Shown here: piece by piece, positions 21,120-32,263 of the stretch
Position numbering within the stretch: position 1 is the first letter of the stretch
Layout of the letters: the number at the start of each line of letters is the position of its first letter
NCBI GenBank assembly: GCA_031213475.1
Contig: JARUPZ010000005.1
Span: 7,250,988 to 7,314,987, forward strand
Length of the DNA stretch: 64,000 nt
DNA from: Nereocystis luetkeana
Taxonomy: Eukaryota > Sar > Phaeophyceae > Laminariales > Laminariaceae
Reading direction: 5' to 3'
Notes under the pieces: model-generated
Seen by the model: only the letters and a program-made list of their open reading frames with translations
What the model was told of the DNA's origin: nothing
Databases searched by the model: none
Program-made: the position numbers and the translations under genes

Positions 21120-21885
21120 TCACAAGTAACCCTCCAGGCAGCCGCAGCTGTTGTGGTACGAGTGGCATAGCCAGGTTCTCTGCGCTAGTCGGTCTGGTAC
21201 CTTGCTACCCTGTCTGCCGTCGCCGTCCTGCGTTCGTCAACTATGCATTTGCCCCACCCCCGGAGACGGTGTGTTAGACAATACGAAATAAGTTAAGCGG
21301 GCTCGTCATCCCCCAACGCCACACGAAACCTTTCGTAAAGGCCAGGAAGAAAGAATGAGCAAGAAAATCCACATCACGGAGGATCACGCGCAAAAAGAAG
21401 TCAAAGCGAGACCTCGTCCAAACCGGCCGCAGCGGTTGCCGGTACGAGTAGCACATATATGTTCTACTTACTAGTCGGCCTGGTGCCTTGCTACCCTGTC
21501 GGCCGTCTTCTTCCTACTTTCGACCACCGCGGTTTCCCTTCTTTCTGCTCCTCATCTTTCTTACCATCTCCGCATTTCCTTGGTCGGGTTTGCTTCCACT
21601 CCTCCTGCTAACCCCCCTCCCCCCATTCCCTTGGGCACCTCCCACGGCGGATGTGCACCGCTGTCGACTCAGTTGTGCCTCATTGTCGTGCCACCTCACC
21701 ATGAACCGTTCGGCTGCTTCAAGGGCCGTCTGATACTACTTTACCGCCTTCTTTGCTGCAGTGGACCGCAGCGCGGTTTCACCTCCAAACACCAAGGTGG
21801 AGAGTTCCGTTGTGCGGTGGCTCGGAACTCCTTAAGGTTTTCGAGTATGCATCTATGCTAAGCCTTCACTGTCCGCAGGGCCTCG
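21120..21885 (-). mobile_element. LINE 3' end, inverted copy
   Basis: The minus strand reads the same C-terminal frame as the LINE at 24.0-24.3 kb (ERFMVRWHDNEAQLSRQRCT, SAVGGAQGNGG) and the same 3' UTR (gggtagcaaggcaccaggcc, gactagtaagtagaacat). Its 3' UTR contains a second, diverged copy of that UTR segment (caaggtaccagaccgactag) about 280 bases further on. It is 5'-truncated, with several stops in the coding part. It lies head-to-head with the + strand copy starting at 22.9 kb. Confidence 0.7.
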
Positions 21886-22756
21886 GGTTTTTTCCGACAG
21901 CCATCGTCACGAGCATTAATAACCGACTGGGTTGTCGCTCCTAGCGTTGTCGTGCCATGCCCCCCGCATAAATAGAGGCGCCGTTTACTGCTGGCCGTTT
22001 GGGTTCTCTCCCAACGTGTCAGGTTGAGGGCTTTCGCCTACAAAAGGGTGGCCTGGTCAATAGAGAGTCGGCGCTGGAAAACAGTGACTCGCAAACGAAC
22101 TTAGTGGAGAGCCGTTCGAAGCTTGTTCCGCTCTAAGGATCCCCGGCAGTGATAATAGTAGCGTAATAATAAATACCTGGTATCTGGTAGCAAATGACGC
22201 GTTGAAGTATTTCTAATTAATTGGGTAGTGGCATGATTCTTGATACTGAAGTGGGCCAGAACATTATATGTATTAACAAATCGGAGGAAACGCAACGAGG
22301 TCGCTTTAATAGAGTGTCCCAGCCTCCAGCTTTAGAAGCAGTTCACGAGAATCCTCAACACCTCCGGCCCGACCGACCACCGACTACGCTCATTTTAGGG
22401 TTGCGCATTTTCTGCTGCGGTAATGTTATTATTATAGACCGTACAACAGTAGTATTACAGCTGTAGGAGTAGGAGCAAACAACACGTAGACTAAATAGCA
22501 TGCTGTGGTAGAGTACGCGGATGTCGCTACTAACCTCGTACCTTGACTAAGGCTCGCGGCTTTTTGTGGCGCCAACGTTGAGCACAGGCGCTTCGATTGC
22601 CACATAAAAAAGGATTTAGATTGGCGTCCGTCCAGAGCACAAACACTTGCGAGTAGCTGTGAGTTCTGAAGTGGGATTTCTCGTATTCTTCACAAAACAC
22701 AACCTCATATTATCAACTGCGAGACATGTCACGTTCTTGTACCTGTACACTGTATA

Positions 22757-22805
22757 CAAGGTTCGAATCCGGGACGTGCCTAGGGGAGTGGCGCAAGGGG
22801 GAAAG
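22757..22805 (+). repeat. Short repeat with B-box-like word
   Basis: acaaggttcgaatccggga followed by gtgcctaggggagtggcgca. A matching piece is on the minus strand at about 7,683-7,730. ggttcgaatcc fits a Pol III B box, but I could not place a matching A box with confidence. Confidence 0.35.
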
Positions 22806-22924
22806 GAAGACCATATACTGCAGCGTATTGATATACCCATGGTTGTACAATACGCATATTATAATATTATCCCATAGCATATGATATCACACTACGAAAT
22901 TATTTACGAAATATCTGTTGTTTG

Positions 22925-24450
22925 TCGTGCGCCGGTCGCGAGTGCTCGGACTTCAGAAGAAACTCCCCCTGTCTGTGGGTTTCATCGATCTACAGAAATC
23001 TTGTGACTCTGTCAATAATTGAGCGCGTTTGTGGGAGATACTCACACGCTCTGGCGTGCCAATCAAAACGACTCGAACCATCCGCAACTTCCACGAAGGC
23101 ATGCGGGCTCGCGTGCGTACGGATGGCTGCGAGCACTCGGAATGGTTCGATATCACGCAGGGAGGGGCTGCAGCAAGGCTGCGTGATGTCACCGTTACTG
23201 TTCAACGTGTTTTTTGCTGCTGCGTTATACGTCGTGCTGGTACGCTTCAGCGGAGACGAAGCCATCGTCAGGGATTTGGTTCAACTCAAAGATGCTGGAG
23301 TAGTCGGAACAGAGGAGCAGGATACCTTGTCACGCGTGAAAAGGGTTGCATCGGGCATGTTGTACGCCAGTGACGCAATAATTGTTTCGACGTCGGCTGA
23401 AGGGCTTTGCTATAATGATGAGAGTCATTGTGACTGTCTTCGAAGCAGCAGGCTAGAGGTATGAACAGACCGCCCAGTTTGTTTACCTAGGCGGCAATAT
23501 CCACGAAGGAGTTGACCTCTCGTAGGGTGTCGACCGACGGGTCCGTCTCATGCGGGCATGCCTCGAACGGTTGGGCCCAGAGTTGTATAATTGGGCAACC
23601 GCCCCGCATAGCCGGAGAGCCCGCATACTGAAGGATGATAAAATTAAGACCCTGCGGTACAGGTGGGTGACGTGGGTCCTCAGAGTGGAACCCTTTGCCA
23701 AGCTTCGAACGGCTCACTACCAAGGCTTCTTGCGAGTCCTTGGCTTCCAGCGCCGACTCTATACTGACCACGCCACCTTCTCGAACACAAAGGCCATCAA
23801 GATGACACGTTACGAGAGCATCCAAACAACCATTCGGATACATACGGCGGCTCTTTTCGAGGGGGCCGTGGCACGACAAAGCAAGCAGCGATTCTCCCGT
23901 CGGGTTTTTGTTTTGGGGCGATGGCTGGATGGGAGAACCCGAGACCTGACGAACAATGCAGGCTTGCAATATAAGCATAGTCGCAGACCTGAGGGAGTTC
24001 CAGGCCACCGAAAGGTCAACCGAACACTCCGCCTTGGTGTTTGGAGGTGAGGCTGCGCTGTGGTCCACTCCAGCAGAAAAGGCGGGGAAGTGGTATCTGG
24101 GGGTGGCTGAGGCAGCTGAACGGTTCATGGTGAGGTGACACGAGGATGAAGCACAGCTGAGTAGGCAGCGCCGCGCATCCGCTGTGGGGGGTGCCCAAGG
24201 GAAGGGGGAGAGGAGGGGCAACACGAGGAGTGGAAGAAAACCCAACCAAGGGAATGCGGGGAGGGGGGGCAACAGAAAGAGTCGAAGGGAAATCGTCGGG
24301 GACGAAAGTAGGAAGGCGACGGCAGACAAGGTAGCAGGGCACCAGGCCGACTAGTAAGTATAAGATATATGTGCAACTCGTGCCAGCATCTTCTGCAACT
24401 GGTTCCGACGCGGTCATCCTCTGTCTTTTTTATTTTTGCGCTTGCTCTTC
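22925..24450 (+). pseudogene. Non-LTR retrotransposon (LINE), reverse-transcriptase part, decayed
   Basis: Reverse-transcriptase signatures are spread over shifted frames. GFIDLQKSCDSVNN (about 22,976-23,020) is followed by [38 protein letters not shown] and [15 protein letters not shown] (about 23,183). The catalytic loop reads [11 protein letters not shown] (about 23,358), where the usual Y-A-D-D is changed to Y-A-S-D. The thumb and C-terminal region follows (QFVYLGGNIHEGVDLSRRVD, RYRWVTWVLRVEPFAKLRTA, AERFMVR), then a 3' UTR ending near tggttccgacgcgg. The 5' part (endonuclease) is absent. Frameshifts, stops and the altered active site show it is dead. It belongs to the same family as fragments at 14.9, 21.1-21.9 and 61.4-62.3 kb. 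Confidence 0.85.
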
Positions 24451-24569
24451 CGTGATTTTGTTATTTATTTCTCAATCTTTCTGGTTGTTCTTACGCGAAT
24501 TATTGCACCATGGAATAATAGAGATGCTGCGAGCATTTTTAAGTTCTTTTTTTTTGCTTTTTAGTCACC

Positions 24570-24868
24570 GTTAACTTTCACTTTCCAGCGTAACCCGAAG
24601 GATGTTTTTCCCTGAGCAATCTTCTGGACCTGCCGTGGTCACATGCGTCGTCCCTTCCCCTCCCCGGTACGTGCCTTTATTTTTTGTCGCACATAGGTTT
24701 CAGCATTCCCACTGCTCGTCGATTTCATGGAATGTAGCTCACTCACGCCCTCACGCTTTCCGCCAATCAATTTTTTAGAAGAAGTCCCTGCGAGCATGCA
24801 CTCGGGGAGACCCGAACCCACGAAATTGATCTTGATAGGCACGCGGGCACCTACGAGGCCATCGGGGA
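24570..24868 (-). mobile_element. tRNA-derived SINE, copy 1
   Basis: On the minus strand the head at about 24,785-24,866 has A-box tggcctcgtaggtg and B-box ggttcgggtct, 40-45 bases apart. It is followed by a ~210-base body ending in acgctggaaagtgaaagt. The same head and body occur at 57,275-57,583. It sits immediately downstream of the LINE copy that ends near 24,450 and abuts the duplicated segment starting at 24,870. Confidence 0.7.
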
Positions 24869-24869
24869 C

Positions 24870-25135
24870 GCCGCCGTATGAGCAGTATCGAACACCTTAT
24901 ACCTGACCGACCGATCGGCAATACAGAACAACCGCAAATCACTACTAACATGGGCAGTATTCTCAGTGCGATCCCCGAAAAACTCAGGTTGGATGTTCGT
25001 GAAGCACACGCAGAATCCCCAACAGCACAGAATCCCGACATACATACGGCGAGTAGTCGCAGTGAGAGCAAGAAGTCTCGAACCCCGGAATACCTCCAGT
25101 AGTGCTCGCCGATACAAGTTGACGCGCTTTTCACC
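24870..25135 (+). repeat. Two-copy segment F with conserved frame, copy 1
   Basis: ATG at 24,878 opens MSSIEHLIPDRPIGNTEQPQ and runs 74 codons to TAG, including SAIPEKLRLDVREAHAESPT. The copy at 27,523-27,790 keeps much of the same peptide. No known family was recognised. It may be a repeat carrying a gene piece. Confidence 0.5.
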
Positions 25136-25665
25136 AGAAAATTGTAAGTATAATACATTTTCTTACACCTGGTGCGAAATATCGTATCTCGAACGTTGGA
25201 CAGAACCTCCCATTTCTTTAGTAGATAGATGCCTGGCATCTGGATAATATTTGTTCCTGAAGTGAAAAACGTCTGCAGTGAGTACGATTGATTGGTTGGA
25301 ACTCAACTTTGGAAGCTACGTGATACGCCAGTCACGCTCATCGCGCGGGCTTGTTATGGATACACATTTGTTTTTGCTTTGTACATACGCATTCTGAATT
25401 TCATTCGAAGTAGAACGCTGCTGAACTAATGTTCTGCTGCTGCTGCTGTAGATTTCGTGCCCGCAGTTTTCTGATTGGTCAATTTTTTTAGTTGGAAATT
25501 TTGAATGGATGGTGGAAAATCCTTGGTCGACATTATTTGTCGTCATCCGGGATCGTGACGTCACTTTTTCTGAAAAAATAAAAACTTTGGAAAAGTGGCC
25601 GTGGATGATGACGTCAGTCTTATTTTTTCGAAAAATTGAATACGGAAAGTTTTATTCGGAGCATG

Positions 25666-25976
25666 TTATATTTCGACAATTTTTGTTATCAATGAGGGAA
25701 AAAAAGTGAAAGAATGCACGAAATATCTGGAGTTTGCCGGATCGGGGAAATAAATATTGGGGAAATCGTCGATAGACTCTGTAATAATGCGTTCTATACT
25801 AAAATCATGTAAAACATTTTTTTCCGATTTATATGAAAGTACTGAACATTCTAAGAATTTTCTTTTTTCGGTGACGGTTAAGTTATTTTCGAGTACGTTT
25901 TTTAATACTAAAAAGTAATTACAAGTATTTTCTAATGTATACCATTTTTTCGCATGCGAGTTTCTGATCCCAGATG
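25666..25976 (-). CDS. AT-rich terminal exon of an unknown minus-strand gene
   Basis: On the minus strand a very good acceptor (gtttctttttcag) precedes an open frame starting ASGIRNSHAKKWYTLENTCN. It continues FLVLKNVLENNLTVTEKRKF and IERIITESIDDFPNIYFPD and ends at TAA. The frame stays open for over 100 codons in DNA of only about 35% GC, where chance stops are frequent, so it is probably coding. It can also be read upstream without splicing to about 26,142. The composition differs from the neighbourhood, and a transposon or viral origin cannot be excluded. No function recognised. Confidence 0.42.
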
Positions 25977-26149
25977 CCTGAAAAAGAAACCACGATGCGC
26001 CTCCAGAGATCATACCTTGCAACAGTAGCCAGCCCGAACATGTACCATAACGTGTGTGTATAATGTCCTCCGATGCATATGGTCGTTTTCTCTTACCGAA
26101 CTCACAAAAGCTCGACCAAATTAGTACTTTGCTCTCCGACAACCTTCGT

Positions 26150-26780
26150 TTAATTCGACCGGCGAAAGCAAATGACGTGCCGAATTATACCTAGAAACGC
26201 TATATCACCGTGATGTCCAACGATCTGGTACCAAGAACGGCACGATACTCCGAGAAGCCGCGCGTAGTCGACCCGCGAAGAGAGATGGGCAAAGGAAGAG
26301 AGCCACCGTGTAAGGCAAAAACAAGGGGGGTCGAACAGGCTGATGGCTGCCCCCAAAGCAAGGGAGTCGGGAGAAAGCGGTAGCACCAGCAAGGTCGCGG
26401 TATCGAACTTCGGCGAAAAAAAAAACTAAGATCCAGTCCAGTCACATAAGCTCTTCGCGGAGCATCACCAGGGAAACAAATCTCCAGGACCGAAGAAAAG
26501 ATACCCTCCATGTATGTCTCCTCGGCCCAGCAATAATCGTTCCGGTTGAGGGTCCCTCCGCTCGTCGGTGACTCGAGACTCCAGGATGCGCGCACGGGAG
26601 AACACCCGTCGGAGCCCGGCGAGCGTGACCCTCGAGTAAAGCGGCGAAAAAAGCCAACGCGAAGCCGGGAAAACTAAGGCGCCTGGAATACAGTCTAAAT
26701 TCAGCTTATTTTCTTCGGAATCAGAAGCGAACGTTTTGCTCTCGCTCGTCTGAACGATTTGATATATATATGATGGAAGG
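26150..26780 (-). other. Overlapping minus-strand frames, unresolved
   Basis: Three overlapping minus frames of 71-142 codons are open here (for example SRARILESRVTDERRDPQPE and HPGVSSHRRAEGPSTGTIIA). They cannot all be genes. None has a recognised motif. This could be an upstream exon of the gene at 25.7 kb or a transposon remnant. Confidence 0.25.
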
Positions 26781-26786
26781 GCTCCG

Positions 26787-26875
26787 CATCTACGGCGAGC
26801 TGTACCTTCTGCCAACAACGCGTATGTAGGAGAGATGGCCCCTCCCTCACATGAATTAGGCGATATCAGCAGCAC
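26787..26875 (+). repeat. Two-copy repeat G, copy 1
   Basis: acggcgagctgtacc, ctgcca, aggagagatggcc and ctccctca are shared with 27,218-27,290 in the same order. Non-coding; class unknown. Confidence 0.55.
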
Positions 26876-27217
26876 TTCAGCAAACACAGGCATGCCGAGA
26901 GTTTCAGTGCTCAGTTTTGTATCTGTCTCACGCGCATTTTAGACCAACGTTTAGGGCATTTCTTCGCGGTGTTGTTTATGTCTTGTTCAGCGATCTCTGA
27001 AGCCCTAAAACCAGAGCCATCTGATCTGTTGTTGGCCACGAAATCATCCAAAATTATAGTCCCAGTTCCTGAAGGGGGCAGACCTCAGCTAGGTTCTGAG
27101 AGGTTTCTCAGGTTTATCCGAACTGAGTTTTCTTGGATTGTGTGCACTGTAATACTGCTTCCCTATATCTGCCCAGCTGGCAAAGTACACAACACCCACG
27201 CTGAAGTAGCCTACCTA

Positions 27218-27290
27218 TCGACGGCGAGCTGTACCTACTGCCGACGGCGCTAGCGCAGGAGAGATGGCCTCTCCCTCAGGCGATAGCGAT
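27218..27290 (+). repeat. Two-copy repeat G, copy 2
   Basis: Matches 26,787-26,875 (acggcgagctgtacctactg, aggagagatggcctctccct, aggcgata). Confidence 0.55.
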
Positions 27291-27410
27291 AGGAGCAGCA
27301 ACAGCAGTAGTAGTAGCAGGCATCGCTGCTGCTGCCGTTTGATGTTGCTGCTACCGGTGCTGCTGCCGCATTCGCAACGCTAGCAGCAGCAGCATCGCAG
27401 CAGACAACAA
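27291..27410. repeat. CAG/CTG triplet cluster in both orientations
   Basis: CAG and TAG triplets (27,295-27,325), then gctgctgctg (27,326-27,365), then agcagcagcag (27,381-27,405). The opposed CAG and CTG tracts can pair as a hairpin. Confidence 0.7.
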
Positions 27411-27522
27411 CTTGAAGTATCCGCCAAAATTGCTTCGAGTATGACGCATCTGCGCGTTATCGCACCATGAAACACGCCATCATGGGTATAGGCAGTAAAC
27501 GCTGTTTTTTACCCGAGATGCT

Positions 27523-27790
27523 GCGAATATGAGCAGAATCGAACACGTGATACCTTGATATCGATCGGCAATGCAGAACATTCGCAAAGTACGGCTAACA
27601 TGGACAGTATACAGAGTGTGAACCCCGAAAAGCTCAAATTGGATATACGTGAAGCCAAAGCAGCAGCGTCCACACTGTCAGCAGAACAAAGCCCCGACAT
27701 ACTACGAGTACTCGCAGTAGTAGGTGCAAGCAGTCTCGAACCCTCGATTACCTTCAGTAGTGCTCGCCGAAACAACTTGACGCATTTTTC
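27523..27790 (+). repeat. Two-copy segment F with conserved frame, copy 2
   Basis: Reads IGNAEHSQSTANMDSIQSVN then PEKLKLDIREAKAA, close to copy 1. One base is lost between MSRIEHVIP and this block compared with 24,878, so the upstream Met is out of frame. Both copies end in agtgctcgccga(t/a)acaa. Confidence 0.5.
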
Positions 27791-27949
27791 AAATTGTCTT
27801 AGACCAGCACCTGATGGCGCTCGCCATGACCTTCAGCTTCCTCGACATTGTTGTTGACGTTCTCCTTATTTTTGTTTTTGTATGATATATATGCTTGCGA
27901 CGTCCACCCACGAAAAGCAACATTAATCAAAATGAACGCCTCTCTCTGT

Positions 27950-28505
27950 CTGACCGGCACGTGAGATGCAGGCAAGGTTGGACCTGCTATCTGCTGCAAG
28001 TACTTGGTGCGACCGATCTATCCATACTGCAGCAATGAATGATGGAACGCTCTGGATGCATACACAGATCATTTCAATATATATGACGGCACCACTGCCG
28101 CTCCGTCGTTATTGGTCCACTCGAAACGTAAGTACCACCGTTCTTGACAAACACAAAAAAATATGAACACGTACGTACACAATCTGAATGGACTCGTAAA
28201 CCATCACAAATGAAAGCCTCTCTCTGCCTGATCGACAAAGCAACACCGTCACTGCTGCTGCCAAACTTACCCCTGAACGCGTACACCGTCACAAATTAAA
28301 GTTGCCGTCTCATTATTATCACGTGAGATACAGGCAAAGTTGGGCCTGCGATCTGCTGTTGTTGTAGGTACCTGGTGCGACGGACCTATCTGTGCTGCAG
28401 GGGAACTCTGAGATTCCATACAGTAAATGTTTCAGTATATTATGGCGACACGGCCGCGGCTTCCTCGTTGAAACATAAGTACCACCGTTCTGAGAGGTGA
28501 AATTA
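27950..28505 (+). repeat. Tandem duplication, ~360-bp period
   Basis: The block cacgtgagat(g/a)caggcaa, then ctggtgcgac, then ataagtaccaccgttct occurs at 27,958-28,140 and 28,320-28,490. Both are preceded by a variant of gcctctctctg(t/c)ctga. No credible coding frame. Confidence 0.6.
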
Positions 28506-28509
28506 TTTT

Positions 28510-30335
28510 GGCATTCTCGAACTAACTGGAAGCATTAGGCATCAACACGAACGACAGCCCGGGTGAGAGAGAAAATGATCCCGCATGCCCGAAGTTAACT
28601 AACTGCAAAATAGAGACTCTCTCCGCGACAACTAAACGCTAATTAGGTGCAAGTGATAGGCCGACAAGAGTTTTCAGCGGTAGTTTCAAAATCAGGTACC
28701 TACCTCCCGGCTGTGTACGCATCGCCCTTCAAATTCAAAAACTCATACCTGGTATATGATACCTGGTACTACTGCTCTAAGCCGGTATATTACCAATCAA
28801 ATATTTCGACGTTTTACCCGTGAGCAGCACTTCAGTTTTGGAATATAAAACTTCCTCATAAACCAACCACAGGAAATGTCCACAACGTAGACCTATCTAT
28901 GCCAATGGAAACGCGAAGTCCAAAAGTTTTTTTTCAAACTTATTGTTTTCAAAGAACAGCCGAAATATTCCTCGTACCGCCGCTGTGCTGTGGGAAAAAA
29001 AGAAAAAATATATTTGTTTTTTTCATTTTTTTTTCCTAACGGCTGCAGGCGGTACCTTTTTTCGGGTTGCAAATTGTCAACACGCTGATAGAAACCAGCT
29101 CATGCGATGATCGACGCTCCATCTCAAAGTAGACTCAGCCCGCGGCCAACCCGCTCGGTGTCCGGAAAGACCAACGAATACAGATGACGGCCTGGACGAT
29201 ATCAGGTGGGCCCATGGTCTAGGGGGCGAGAGCTTGCCGCCGGCGTCCTCAGGTAGGTGTCCTCCCAAACCAGATTTAGTTTTTTGCCATTCGAGATGGA
29301 TGGAGAAGTTTTTTCTTCTGTTTTGTGCACACCAGCGGCCAACAGTTTTTTTTATCATACGCCTGGTCAGCTCCCGCCACAGGACACTGGCCATGGTGGA
29401 CGGTGACCATAGGGTGGGTCGGATCCCCTAACGAGCGCACTCTATTCAGAATCTATGGCGCAGTCGTTGGTTTTGTCGATTCTGTCAAGGACTCGGAATC
29501 TCGCCGCTTTGAACCAAAGATGGGCCTGAGTTTTTCTAGGCCGATGCTGGCCCAACATCGGCCCCAGATTTGTTTTTTTCGGGCTTTTCAAAAGTTTGGG
29601 ACTATTTGTTTCTAAACGTGCCCATCGAAGCGTGTTCTATATAATTCTGGAGGGCATCTTTGAAAATTAAACGTTTAATTGATACTTCGCTTTCCCATTG
29701 GCATATGTCTTACCACTAAAAGTCAAAGAAACAAAACGAGGCATACGCACGCGCACGGACAGTAGTACCAAACCTTGTACCGCTCGTCCCTAAAAACAGT
29801 CATAACTTAACAAGTCGGCGTGTACTTCCGGAAACATCAGTAGGTCAGTTTTTCGTTCCTGAGCCGTTGCCCCTTTCCATGCAGATATCATAATCTGCTA
29901 GCCGGAGAGGTTTTTGCTGTCTTCTGACGGTCTGGTAGATGAGCAGGAAGGTTCTACGGCGAGAGGCTTGAGATCTGGGGCCGAAAGCCGAGATCAGCAA
30001 TCTTAAGAGGGAAGAGACAACCCCAACGGCGTTACACACTTTGTGACGGACCACGCGGCGGTCCGCGCCTCTTACAGCGTCATATACGGCGTATCAGATG
30101 GCAGTCCGAGCGGTGCCCCAGCCTCTGACTCAATCGAACCGGGGGAGGGGAGTTGAGGTTTCGTGCTTGTGGTCTGCGCACTGCTTAGACGACGGTGCTG
30201 ACGTCGGTCCAGGGGAAACGGCTGAGGCGGGGGATGGCGAGGAGGCCATTGGAGGGGTGGGCAGGCACTGGGTGAGTGGTTATGCTTTCAGTTGCACGGT
30301 TGTTCGCCAAACCTAGTGCCCGAGAACCGCTTTGT
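28510..30335. other. No gene recognised
   Basis: Short frames only. Tacctggta motifs occur at about 28,746 and 28,760. Around 29,960-30,120 a short frame (FVTDHAAVRASYSVIYGVSD) is protein-like but is bounded by stops after about 40 codons. Confidence 0.3.
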
Positions 30336-30339
30336 TAAA

Positions 30340-30615
30340 AGTTGATCTCGAGCAATTGATCTGATCGATTGATATTACTTGAATAAATCATCCAAACAAA
30401 TCGACAGGCCAATCTATCGATAAAAGACATTGATCGATGGTCGAACGAATCAACTCACCACTCAACCAATCGATTAACCCGTCAATCAGCCAATCAACTA
30501 GTCAATCCATCTACCATTCAATCAACCAGGAAGTCAGTCAATCATTCAATCAAGATTTCAAACAAATAATCCACGAACTCGTGCAGTCAATCGAATCGAA
30601 CCGAGGCAACAGCTA
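30340..30615. repeat. Degenerate AATC/GATT tetranucleotide array
   Basis: Repeated caatca/tcgattgat/atcgataaa words over 270 bases. A similar patch is at 48,385-48,485. Confidence 0.75.
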
Positions 30616-30745
30616 ATACCGCCGCCACCACCGCCACCACCCCCGTCACCGATACCGTCACCGTTTCCACCACCCCCATCACCACTACCACTTCCACCAC
30701 TACCACTTGCTTACGATCACCGCCACCACTACCTCACCCCCCCCG
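30615..30745. repeat. (CCA/CAC)n microsatellite
   Basis: accgccgccaccaccgccac followed by accactaccacttccaccac and similar triplets. Confidence 0.8.
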
Positions 30746-30782
30746 CCCAACCCCTCCACGACTGAATTATTGCTTCTTATAT

Positions 30783-31117
30783 TTGGTGTCCCTACATCGG
30801 TGCGCGCATACCCCCCCTAAGACCTCCGCCGAAACCAGGTTCCACGAAACAGACGGGTCAGACAACAACGTTTGTAAGTGTACCAAAGGCGTTCACGGCG
30901 AGGATGAAGAATACGAAGATTGTAAATGCATCAGCGAAGATGTGCGCGGAGGAGGCGGGCTACTGGAAGGCAGGGGCAGGGGTGGGGGCGGCAGCGGGGG
31001 TGAGAGTGATATTGAGGGTGGGAGTGGGGGTGAAGGCCGGGCTGGGAGTAGCACAGGCCGCAGGCGCAATAGTGGTTCGATCTCGCAACGCGGCACGGGC
31101 TCTGCTGGCTCACAACG
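30783..31117 (+). CDS. Possible Gly/Ser/Glu-rich exon
   Basis: Two overlapping frames are open to a consensus donor aacg|gtgagt at 31,118. One reads GSDNNVCKCTKGVHGEDEEY then a Gly/Ser/Arg tract; the other is Ala/Val/Gly-rich. The acidic and Gly/Ser composition resembles the tails at 2-669 and 34.2-34.6 kb. Whether it belongs to the channel gene downstream is unknown. Confidence 0.28.
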
Positions 31118-32263
31118 GTGAGTATGAATGAGGGAGACGAGACATAGAATCGATTGAAGTTCTGTTTTGGTGGTACATGTGTTTCCTTGTCCTTGTCGTC
31201 AGTCGGCGGTTTACTGGCTCTTTCTTATGAATTGGGTTTTGTGCTCTAGGTGTTGCGCCTTGGGGGCTTTCGGCATGTATGTGGATTCATGCGCTTTGTT
31301 AATGTGTCACTTGTTTGGTGTTTATTGCATATGATATATTGTGTATTTTGTTGCGTCTTGAGTTTTGTGCCTGATTTGCTTTGTCGGGTGGCTTTGGGAT
31401 CGTGTGATCTCTCATACTTAGTGGCTGTGGTCCCTTTTGCGGCGTATGGTATGCATTGTGCGTTATGGTGTTTAGTAGCGTTTCATGTCTTGGTGTGGCC
31501 TAACACACGAGATATTCGTTGGGGCCGTGTATGAACTCTTACGACAACGTGAACAATAACGTAAGTGCGCTTGCGTGAAGGAGTGGAAATCTGGGTGTAC
31601 TTGGTTTTTCAATGGTTTGGCGCGGTTGATAGAAGCATCTCGTTCTGTTATGACAGCTCCCATCACGCGTGCGTCCCCGCCCTTGATGTAGTTTTTCCCC
31701 ACATCGTACCACCACCGACACGTATCGTCCACGCTCAATATGATCAGCATTAATTCCGTTGTCTGATCACAACGTCTCCCTTGTATACCATGGCCGTTGT
31801 TTGGCGGCCATAATCATGGCCGTTGGTTGGCGGCCATAGCCCTTTCCCGCCAGCTGTTCGAATCGACGACGAAATGCTACGATCACCCCGTTCTCGAAGG
31901 CGTTGTAACGTATCTATTGACCGTTGAACGTCGATCCCTCCCCTTCTCGTCCCCTGAATCCATTCGTCCCGTAGAAAATTGAACGTTTTCTAGTTCTTGC
32001 GTGTTCGTCCTAAACGTTACACCTACCTTGGCTCCAATCGGTCGCTCACTCGCCGTCGCCTCAACCCCAATCAAACACAATTATAACCCCACCCGACAAC
32101 ATGTTGTCACAACTCAACCGAACCTGACCCAGGTAACCACCCACCAAACCCCAGCCTACCCCCACCGTCCTCCACCACTCTGCTCTCATACTGCTTTGCT
32201 CGTTTGTGTTGCTGCACATCAGTAGTCAGTAGCCTATCGATTCGCTGTCGGAGTCTAAGTCAT

